From Biscogniauxia marginata (taxonomy: Eukaryota; Ascomycota; Sordariomycetes; Xylariales; Xylariaceae), in NCBI GenBank assembly GCA_022695795.1, contig MU404155.1:62001-126000 (forward strand): a DNA stretch of 64,000 bases, written 5' to 3'. The notes under the pieces were generated by a model. The model was not told the origin of the DNA, ran no database searches, and saw only the letters and a program-made list of their open reading frames with translations. Position numbers and translations under genes: made by a program. Below are positions 11,475 through 21,040 of this stretch, piece by piece. Position 1 is the stretch's first letter. Each line of letters starts with the position of its first letter.

Positions 11475-13488
11475 GTCTAGTGTTCCAGCTTCCAGTTGAT
11501 CCGACTGTTCAACCTCCAAATGCAGCGTTCTTGAATGAAGCTGGTAGTGGCCATGGCCATGACCATGGCCACGGGGATATCGTACTCCCATCCTTTCGAC
11601 GGTACTGCGTATACGCTTCAAGACTTGGTCTTTCCCTTCACCTGGACCAACCAAAAACGTTCGTGCGGATAGCGAAGGAGCAAATCAAAACCAGAACTTG
11701 AGCATGTATCAACAGACCATGCTACTCCGAGGAATGAAGTCGTAAAGATCGTGAAGTGCGGCGGTGTACTGATATTTGATCGACACTAGTATTATTGTAA
11801 TAAAGACGCGGTAATTAGACTTCGAATCAACACCTCCTACGACACCAGGGTGGACGCAAGTTCAAAAAGAATGACTGGTCGCGGGCCAAAAAATGAATGA
11901 CTTCAAGTTGGGTTGGAAAGAGTGACGCGCCCGCTGGCAGGTAGTTGGGTGATTGTCGAAGGACTCCTGTGAGGCGGTTGAAGGAATAGAATAAGGGAGA
12001 GAAAGGAACGAAAAGCAGAGACCGGAGAAGGTGATAGACGGAGTACAAAGTCGATGTATCTTTTTGGACGACTAGGGTTAGAGAGCGGACGAATGAAAAT
12101 TAATATCTCGGAAATGAAAGAAGGGGGGGTGGAGGCTTTACCCTGAGCCTGCAGGCCATTGTTGCATGGCCCAGGATTCCTAAGGAATGGGAGCACTGTC
12201 CTCACCACCCAATGGTCCCAATATTCATTAGAGAAAAGGAGACATTTATCCAGTGTCCTTAAATGCCCGACACTGTCCTCTTCGCCTGCAGAACCCCCGA
12301 ATCTGCGTCTAGGATCGTGCTAAGCTCGCAGTACTCAGGGCATCTGATGTTCTAATGCAGGAACAAGAACCATCGCCATGATATCGGTCCAGGGTATATC
12401 GCGCTATGTCAGGAATGGATTAGCTGTCCGAGCCCCTCAAACCCCCTTTTCTGCCAATCGCAAGCTGCGTGGGCCATCCTGCTCTAGAACTTTAGTGGCA
12501 AGAGGAGTGTACCGGTTTAGACAAGACAAGACAAGACAAACATTTATGTACATATTGTGATCTGTATGTACATACCTTGTTGTGTGAGCTTATGTAGAAA
12601 AATACCACCTCCTCAGCGATACTATTTTTGCCGAGATGAAGATACTGGCGATCGTGAACCTTGGGTCTTCCCGAGTCTTATCGAGCTGCCAAGACCCCAA
12701 AACCAACAAGACTGTCCATACTGTAACTTGGCCCAAAATTGTCAGGGGTAAAGACGGCAGCTGATGAGCTTGTTTGGTTTAAATGAGCGGCCGCTGCCTT
12801 GGTGGACCTTGTGGCTTGCTTGTCTTGTGAGAGCTGCCCTGCATTTGGAGGGATATCCTGAAAGCGTGAATACGTGATTGGTATTCCGCGAGACAGCGTC
12901 GTGTGATTGCAAGTCTTACTTAGGAGACGTGGCGCGCGATAACTCCGTTAATACAGACCAAGGCAAGGTGACGGTCCCGTCTCCAGTCCACTTCCAACAA
13001 AATCATCTCGCGGTGTTGATATCCACTATGCCCACCTAGCTGCTAATCTGTGACGACCAGCTTGACTACCAAATTTGAAACCGAGTCGAGTTCCTGTGGT
13101 CAACTCTGCGTCCGGCTCGGCTGAGCCAATATAATAAAATGAAGCACTACGTTAGATTCCCGGTTTTGATGGAGATATGGATGGTGCGAAATGGGAAGAG
13201 ATATTATCGAACATGGTTTTCGAAAATCTCGAGACCTTTGAAGCTATGTAGGTGCTCGACATGCTGATCTTGATCGATGTAGGGATATCTGCTGGATCGA
13301 CTCGACGTTTCAATGTTTCCAAGATTGCATGCATCGAACAATTGGTAACCGGGATTTAAGCCTCCATTAATCAACCCCAAGATCCCCAGCTTTGTCGGTA
13401 TAGCTAGTGCTAACAATATTCTAATGCTTGTAGAAGGAAGTCCTCGTGAGAGTGACATTACTAATTTGCTGTTGGGGTCACTGGCCAT
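11475..13488. other. Spacer between the Skg6-like and helicase genes
   Basis: This 2.0-kb spacer should carry the promoter and leader of the Skg6-like gene on its left and the 3' UTR of the helicase on its right. An AGACA x4 tandem repeat lies at 12519-12538. A 94-codon frame (13204-13488, minus) starts just after the helicase stop codon but matches nothing I know and is treated as 3' UTR. No RNA gene is visible. Confidence 0.55.
11547..11572. repeat. Perfect 10-bp inverted repeat (hairpin) in the leader of the Skg6-like gene
   Basis: The arms GTGGCCATGG and CCATGGCCAC are exact reverse complements separated by 6 nt. The element lies 73-98 nt upstream of the preferred start codon on the minus strand. 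In RNA it would form a very stable GC-rich stem-loop. Read in frame from the alternative upstream ATG it encodes part of the His-Gly run. Confidence 0.85.
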
Positions 13489-15529
13489 TCAAGACTTGGA
13501 CTGGTAAAATCCTGGTGCATATTCTAAGAGCCAGCCTCTTTCGATTTTGGTGATGTCCCGGATGAAAATTTTGTTGCCGGTTTCCATCACTTCATGAAAG
13601 ATGACCCAGTCGGCCTTTCGATTGAACATTAAGGAACTTGGATGCGCATAGAGTGTTGTGCCGCCTTCGATGTTGCGGAAGCTTCCATCGGCCTGCCTCT
13701 TAGCAGCATGAGCAAAATATCCTGTCGTAAGACATCTCAGGACTTGCTCTGCTTTCGCTGGAGGTGCTTTGAGGTTCTCGTCTACGGCAATGCCGAATCG
13801 TTCAAGATAGCGTTTCAATTGCGCTCTAATACTTACAGCACGAGTCAGTGCTTTGAAGTTGAGGTGATTATCGTGGCAAAATTTTGACTCCTTCTTTCCT
13901 TTCGTCACGAAAGTCTGGTAGACATTTAGAAGTGTGAGATGGTCGCCTTCTTCGGCTGCAAATCTCCGTCTTGCTGACTCCATATGTTTTTTCTCGCCTT
14001 CCCGCTGAACCCATACAGAGCCACCGAGGCTAGTCATTGCTGCAATGGTTAGTATTTCACTGAGGCACCCGAAAGAGGAAGCAGATAGTAATGCCTTGGC
14101 CATCATAGGCTCGACTGCGAGCTCTGCCATCCGCACGCCCAATGGTTTCGTGAGTTTAGCGTATTCGTCAAGAGCCCCTAAAGAGAACAGCAGCTCTGTT
14201 GCCTTGATCATGAGTTCTGCCGGTGGTGGTGTAAAGTAGTCAAAGCGGACGACATTGTCAATCCCGAGCGCCTTCAGTTGTAGAATGAACGGTGCCAGAT
14301 TTGACCTTTGAATCTCGGGTACGTTTGTGTTGGGCAATGATCTGAAAGCTTCTTCAGTGTAGAGCCGGAAGCACTTTCCAGGCTTGGTCCGGCCAGCCCT
14401 TCCGGCTCGCTGTGCTGCTGAAGCTTTCGAGATGGGCGTTGCGGTTAGGGATTCGATGCCTGTCCTCGGGTCAAAAGCCCTTAGTTTCACGAATCCAGAG
14501 TCGACAACATAGATAATGCCATCGATTGTCACAGATGCTTCTGCTATGTTGGTTGAAAATATGACCTTTCTTGTGTTTTCCGGTGGTGCATCAAACACAT
14601 ACATCTGTTGCTCTGTTGTTAAACCGGCGTAAAGTGGTAAGGGTAAGATTGACTGGGACTTTGAGTGAAGCTGTGCCGATCGTTCTGCTATAGCTTGGAT
14701 AGCGGTATCTATTTCCTCGCGACCTGTTAGGAAGACGAGAATATCCCCGTCTGGCTCTTTAGTGTGTATATCGAGAACCGTGGAAATGGCCTTCTCCACA
14801 TAGTCCTCGGTGGGCGATTCCAGGTAAAGAACGTCAATTGGGTATGTTCTGCCTTCGAGACTAATAATCGAGCCAGTCTCGCGGTCCCCCTCCCCCGCAG
14901 GCTGGTTGTCAGGATCCTGGGAGAAGAAGCTCAAGAAGTCCTCTGCCTGAAGGGTAGCGCTGCTAATGATGATTCGGAGCTCCGGTCTACGCCTGAGAAT
15001 CTTCTTAAGAAGACCTAGGAGGATATCAGTGCTGATAGACCTCTCGTGCGCTTCGTCAACCATGATTACTGAGTATCGTGACAATAATGGGTCCACTAAA
15101 GCCTCTCGAATGAGCAACCCATCTGTCAAGAACTTTATTCGCGTCGCGGCTGAAGTGACATCCTCAAATCGGATAGAGTAACCGACTTCTTTGCCCAGTT
15201 CACAGCCAAATTCTTCAGCGACTCTGACGGCAACAGTAGTGGCAGCTACACGCCGGGGCTATTGGCGGTCAGCCTGTTTGCATGGCTCTAGAGGGAAGAG
15301 AACTTACTTGAGTGACTCCTATGATCTTCCCATCAGAACACCACCCTGCATGTTCAAGGAACTGGGGTATCTGTGTGGTCTTGCCCGAGCCTGTCTGGCC
15401 AACAACAATGGTTACCGGATGTGTCTCAATGAGATACAGAAGACTATCATGGTGCTTCGCGATGGGCAACAGGGCAGAGGGTTTATGGAGGGCAGGGATG
15501 AAGCTCGATCCAAGGTCGAAGTCTGCCAT
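13489..15529 (-). CDS. DHX35: DEAH-box RNA helicase, DHX35 type
   Basis: Two exons (15529-15308 and 15258-13489) joined by a 49-nt GTAAGT...AG intron give 663 aa. All core motifs of a DEAH ATPase are readable: Walker A GQTGSGKTT (about residues 44-52), PRRVAATTVA immediately after the intron (motif Ia), DEAH (about 142-145), SAT (about 174-176), the STNIAEASVTI segment, and QRAGRAGRTKPG (motif VI). The HA2/ratchet and OB-fold regions follow. The short N-terminus and overall similarity fit DHX35, a spliceosome-associated helicase, better than the longer Prp2, Prp16, Prp22 or Prp43, which carry N-terminal extensions. A Met five codons upstream (15544) is an alternative start. The gene is divergent from the CUE-domain gene across about 670 bp. 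Confidence 0.88.
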
Positions 15530-16199
15530 GATGATAAAGGCCAAGGAGTAGCAAAGCCTGCAGTTACATGTATGCTCTTATTTCTTGATATCTGACTGGA
15601 CAATAACGTAACAGCCATGCACAATCCATAACTCGGCTCGTCTTACGCGAGAGCCTATTCAGTCATGGATCTAAGATTTTAACTTAGGCATGATGTTCAG
15701 TGAGGTTGTGTTTGTGATTGTGGTGTTTCCTTGCTGATAAGTCCGGGTACTAAGAATAGGTACAGAGTACATGATGAATAGAGCACCGTATTTTTAGTAT
15801 TTTCAGTTTAGGCACCTTTTTTTTTTCATGCATGTATGTATATTAGGTACCTTCTACCTATTAGCCATAGGTGACGCGCTAGGTACCCACCTGTAGTGTC
15901 GACAACGAACAATCCCTGTGGCGCAGCATTGCCAAAAATCCCTGTCGGTAGGCTGCCGGTATTGCAGGTGTGGCGGGGCAACGTCATTCAGCGTCTTGGA
16001 CAGTCGTCACCCCTCAGCCGAAGCATTAAGGCAGCCGTATCACATTGTCGCAAGTGCTTTTATTAAAGTTAACCCAAACGCCAGATGCATTTCTCCTAGT
16101 CTCGTCGCTCCCCAACCCAGCTTTTCATCTCCCAGTTGGAACTACTCGGCCCTTACCTGTCATTCTTGTCAATAGCAACCACTTGACCATTCTAACAAC
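15530..16199. promoter_or_regulatory. Divergent promoter region between the helicase and CUE genes
   Basis: The 670-bp spacer lies between the start codons of two oppositely oriented genes and must carry both promoters. It includes a T-rich tract near 15820-15830 and several AGGTACC/TACCTA-type words at 15845-15890. Pyrimidine-rich sequence immediately precedes the CUE gene start. No TATA box stands out. Confidence 0.6.
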
Positions 16200-17699
16200 A
16201 TGTCGGCTCCTACTGATGCGGTGAGTCGCAATTTGGTGCTTGGAGATCACACATGCTGCCCCTTACGCTTGGCGTCCGGTTCCTTTCGTTCACCTCGTCA
16301 CTGACCATTTTTATTTTTCCAGAGCAAGACCAATGCCCCGCCAGTACCTGAATCTCCGACCACTGTGCGCCCATTCGAGATGGATGATGACGATATCCCC
16401 GAGTCTGGCGTGCCCAGTGACGATGGCGCCCATGGCGCCTCTGCCACCACCACGACTCCAAAGCCCGCAACAGTCACTGACGAGAATCCACCTGCAAAAC
16501 CACCGCGACCTCTCACTGAGCAGCAGAAGAACGAGTCGATTCTCAAGGAAGCCTTCCCCACCATTGAGCTTTCAGTTATCAAGGCAGTCTTAGCTGCTAG
16601 TGGTGGGCGCATCGACCCGGCTTTCAATGCTCTTCTTGGTAAGGAATAGTCCTCTCTGGTTTCCTAAATATGGTGCTAATCATGCGAAGGCATGAGTGAC
16701 CCAGATGCTGTCCAGAATGAACCTGCGCACGAGGAGCCTGCTCCCCCGCCACAGCCTCCGCGACCAACCGGCCCTCGAAGCCCTATGACACAGGTGGAGG
16801 CTGACGAGCTCTACGCCCGCCAACTCGCTGAACACTACGACAATGTGGGTGCCTACGAAGCAAGAACAACGAACCAGAGTCCTTCTGGCCAGTACCGGCG
16901 ACAGGCTACGGGGCTGAAACCGAATGAGATGTACGATCGCGACCACAGCTTCATTGACGATGACCTCCCTGTTATCAAAGATAATCTACGCAAGGGTTTT
17001 CTCGAAACCCAGACCAAAGTCAACACATGGTTCACGAACCTCAAAAAGAAGATTGATGGGGAATACAATGAGGACGAGGACGAGTCACAGCCGTCCAAGA
17101 ATCAGCACGGGCACCTGCGTCGGCGAAGTGGGGAAGGTAGTAGAAGTGCTGACTACCATCGCTATGATGCCGATCCCCAGGTGCTAAGTGATGATTTCGC
17201 TGGGATGAGACTTCAACCAGATGGTAGTATGTATTGCTATCCCATAACAACATGCGACCGTGATATTAACCTCTTAACAGGACCAGCCCAGGGGCGCCAG
17301 AGTAGCAACCCCAATCTTTACAGACCACCCCCGATTTCTACATCTCCGAAGCCTGATGGTCGAAAAGTTGCCTTCAAGGAAGGAGTAGAAGATATCGACC
17401 CCTACGAAGCCTCTCCAAGGCTCCCGCCGAAAAACAGTAGCTCAACTCCACCGCCTGGAAAGCAGAGCAAGTGGCAGCCTTTGTCCACGATGGAACCAAG
17501 CCCGATCACCGAGAATGATCCCTTCAGCCTTGGGGACAGTGAGGACGAGAAGGATACCAAGGAGAAGACTGACAACAAAGACATCAAACTGGAGGATGCT
17601 GAAAGGCTGAAGCAAGCTACCGCTGATGCGATGGCTGATAGTCTAGTCAGCTCTTCGGGGAAGGCTGGTGACAGTGCAGCTGGTGGCAAAAAGGAATAA
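16200..17699 (+). CDS. CUE5: CUE-domain ubiquitin-binding protein, Cue5-like
   Basis: Four exons are inferred: 16200-16220 (MSAPTDA), 16323-16638, 16690-17226 and 17281-17699. A CUE domain sits at about residues 65-105, with the family's LKEAFP...IKAVLAASGGRIDPAFNALLG pattern interrupted by the second intron exactly at the Gly. The rest is disordered: Pro-rich after the CUE domain, then a conserved-looking ADELYARQLAEHYD helix, and an acidic/basic C-terminus. Yeast Cue5 is the autophagy receptor that links ubiquitinated aggregates to Atg8; by homology this protein should do the same in the cytosol. The third intron (GTATGT...TTAACAG, 54 nt) has no stop and keeps frame, so retention would add 18 residues. 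The first intron follows only seven codons. Confidence 0.82.
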
Positions 17700-18854
17700 T
17701 GGGTTCAACCTGTATGCACTTGATCAACTTTACGTGGGGGTCTACCCTAGCATAGCAGCTTCTTTGCCGTCGACCTCCTCTGCCTTCATCTTTGTTGATG
17801 TTTCTAATACAATAAGCCCCCTCGGGATAGTTCAGAATTGTGTATATATTTTGCCAGGAAGCTGAATTTGCAGAGTAAGGATCAACTTATTCAAACTTCG
17901 AAGAATGAAGGGGTTACGGTGGCGATACCTACGGACCTTGTTCATCTTGAGCACCCTTAGTAGCGATTTAGCTGAAGGACCTGTACATCTGAAGCCTCAA
18001 TACCGGCGATGCTGGTTTAGCTGAGTACGACAAGAATACTATAATACCTTAATTTTCCACAACTAAAGTTTTAGAAGTAATTGCCACCGCCATGCATAAG
18101 TAGTTCTAGAGATATTGGCATTATGCATGAGCTACCTATTCAGTACCCGGGGTTCCCTAAGCTCTGTAGTCGTGAGCGACCCAACAGTCTCAAGGTTCTG
18201 AACACCATGACGGACCTGGTGGAGAAACAAGGACTGAAATGTCCAACACCGGGTCCTACGCAGTTGTTGTGCTTGTAGTCCGTGCCGCGCCGAGTCATCC
18301 ATCGTTCGCCGATCAAAGGGTGGGGGAAAATATCCATGGTCGTCGCGTTGGAAGCCAAAACTAGGGTAAGGAGTCCTCAAATCGATCAGCCCCTGGATGC
18401 ATCCATCCATATAGGAAATCCGCGCGAGCTGCTTTACCTATCCTCTTATTTCGAAGGAAATCATCGATCTAAGGAAACAGATCAAGATTTATGTCTTACT
18501 CCCTCTAGGAGTTTTGGATATACGAATACTGACTTGTCAATAAACGCTGATCTTCTCTTCTCCTTTCGCTATACTTTCCTATTATCGGAAGTAGTTATGG
18601 TCTAAGAGTTCATTTCCCTCGATGTATATGCTCATGATAACGTCAACTTAGTCTACAGGGCGAAGTTGAATATCTCGACATGGTTCAACCAGACTTCTTT
18701 TCATACCATCGGGGATCTAGTATCCCGGTATATGTTTGGCGGCCTTGGAATAGTTAAATAGCACCCCTGAAGGACTGAATATGGGATCGAGAAAGATTAA
18801 GGATCGGTCACAACGAAAATTAGAGATTACTTCGACACTCGCTAAGGGCCTAGA

Positions 18855-18875
18855 TTATCGTATAATATACGATAA
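18855..18875. repeat. 21-nt AT-rich palindrome
   Basis: The arms TTATCGTATA and TATACGATAA are perfect reverse complements around a single A. It lies within TA-rich spacer DNA. Confidence 0.85.
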
Positions 18876-19808
18876 ATCCTCGCCCATACCTAATCAGCTA
18901 TAAAAGTGCACTTCGACACGGGCCGTACATTAACCTTGTTAATACCTAAGTAAGTAATTTCGTTTATAACTAGCGAATAGCTTAGTAAGTACTATACTTA
19001 GGACCTTTGCCGGTAGAGCTGCGAAGCAGCGCCGTAAGCACCGCGAAGTAGGTGAATATCTCGGTAATAGGGTGAGTATCTCGGTAATCTCGGTAAGTCG
19101 GTTAGGTGCTTGTGCTTAACGGACGATGTCTACCTAGTTACTCTTGAATCTAAGAGCTGGTAGCGTCACTATCCTCTAGATATGAGCTCTATTTCGACTG
19201 ATTACATCTTTTCACTAGGGACATAAGACGTTTATACCCTTTTGAAGAACAGTTAGAAAAGTAGGTAGCTATCTTGAGATAATTGGCCGGATCTGCGTAG
19301 CGGCCTCCGAAGTCCGGGGTCGGCCAGCATCGGGACAGCCCGATAGGCGAGCCAGGTGGCGGAGCCTAGACTGCGGCGGTTGAAGACTTGAAGTCAGGAT
19401 CCTTGAAAGGGACCCATATATATATGTATGTCCAGCAGCCTCGTGCATGAGATGTCGAAGACCACGAGGGCAGGAATAGCATTCTGATTGGTTCATTCTT
19501 TGTATGAGGAAGGGAAAAAATTAGGAGGAAAGGAAACTCGACGTGACCAAATAGGTACGGCGTAGAGTTATGTCGTTTAACTAAATAAGTTAAAACTGCG
19601 ATATGGAAGAGAAATAATCAGCTACCTCCTACGCCTTTTTAAAGAAAAACCAAAGGGCAATGGATAAATTACTCATGTCATGACCACGGAGTCGTGTGAC
19701 GGTGACATGAGAAAGAGAGAAGCTGTGTTTTTGCATGCTAAATCACAACTACCTAACCTACATGTATCTACCTTAGTGGATCCATTGAATACCTCCTACA
19801 ACGGTAAC

Positions 19809-19857
19809 CACGTGCAATGCCTCTGTAACCTATATTTTATGCACTTAGGGACACGTG
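19809..19857. promoter_or_regulatory. Pair of CACGTG sites upstream of PHO81
   Basis: CACGTG occurs at 19809-19814 and 19852-19857, 43 bp apart, about 1.2 kb before the PHO81 start. Read on the minus strand both are preceded by G (GCACGTGG and GCACGTGT), so neither carries the 5' T that blocks Pho4. Pho4/NUC-1, the bHLH factor of the phosphate pathway, binds CACGTG. The hexamer is common by chance and the distance is long, so the role is speculative. Confidence 0.3.
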
Positions 19858-21040
19858 CCTGCTCTAAGTACCTACCTACTTATGTACTTAGGTATCTTAT
19901 GAATTAGGTTGGTAACCTTTGACCCCACCACCAGCATTTCCCCCAATGTTGCCTCCGATACAAACAACAACTTCAAAGCTCAAGGTTTACAACATAGATA
20001 TTCATACCAGCTTCTTATTATTAACCAACCTCGTTGGCCTTCAATATTACCGAACTCTGTACCCGTCCCTAAATATCCTAAATATTGTCTCTGATGAAAT
20101 AAACAACGACCCGAGCGAAGAAGGCCATTTGAGCTGTCTATAGCTATGCCCCTCCTAGAAGCAAAAGCCCAGAGCTATCAAGAATTTATTAGTCGACGTC
20201 TAGCTGCAACCCGTGGGCGATATATGAGCTCGAGGCCGTGAAGCTACGCCGGCAAGTAGGTAAGCCTAGTTAAGCTTGACGTCTCCAGTTTTTCTTTTCG
20301 CCCCGTCTTCAAGATTTGCTAGCTACGTATGTACCTGCTTCTTCGACCCCTCCGAGTCCCTTCGCATCCAACCTATCACTTTTGCCCTAGGCTTACCTAT
20401 ATTAACCACATGGGAAGCCCCGGCACGTCTTCATCGACCGTTTCGCTTCCGGCGTCACACCCGCTTATTGATCCCATCATAGTAGATGCGTCTCTGCTGC
20501 ACATGTGCTACTGCCTGAACTTCCGTTGGGTTCTCTAGCCGCCGCATGCAGTTCGAGCCAGCATCTCATCCCCTTTCGACCCTCCTGCCCCTTCTGTGTG
20601 GCATTTACCACTGGTTCTCTTCCTCGGTCTTCGGGCCCTGCTGTATACAATCTTACCTGGCAGCGCTACCTGCGAGACGCCACGACTACAATACATAGGC
20701 GCCGCTAGTCGCCCAGTTAGATACCGTTCTTATCCCGTATCCCTTAGGAAATCCGTTATCTTCCTCGCTAGGTTCTTACAAAACGTCAGCTCTGTCAAGT
20801 AGAAGACCCCATGACGCAAGGCACATCCCAGAATTAGGTGCAGTGTTACGTCTCAAATCACAGACAGACTCCACCGTGCGCTTTTGTTCCTGCTTGTCTT
20901 AGTTATATTCAACATCATTCCCGCTTTACATCTAGTCATACGCGAATATCGCCTTCCACAAATTTCTTGTCCCTGGTCTTGAGACACTCCCGGGAACAAG
21001 CAGCCTTTTAAAGGCCGGTTGCTGGCCTTTGCGCTGCATC

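Larger units (their letters stand above)
17700..21040. other. 3.3-kb AT-rich spacer with repeat scars, upstream of PHO81
   Basis: No protein gene is visible. The left end should be the CUE gene's 3' UTR and the right end the PHO81 promoter and leader. From about 18000 to 19100 the sequence is rich in TA dinucleotides and contains a 21-nt near-perfect palindrome (18855-18875); near 19050-19105 the word TCTCGGTAA recurs three times, beside a GCTGC-GAA-GCAGC hairpin. This resembles eroded, possibly RIP-mutated, mobile-element DNA, but no transposase or LTR is recognisable. Two CACGTG sites lie at 19809 and 19852. Confidence 0.5.

Noticed and set aside
13204..13488. 94-codon frame immediately downstream of the helicase stop
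   Set aside because: No recognisable domain; best explained as 3' UTR. No frameshift signal joins it to the helicase, whose C-terminus is already complete.
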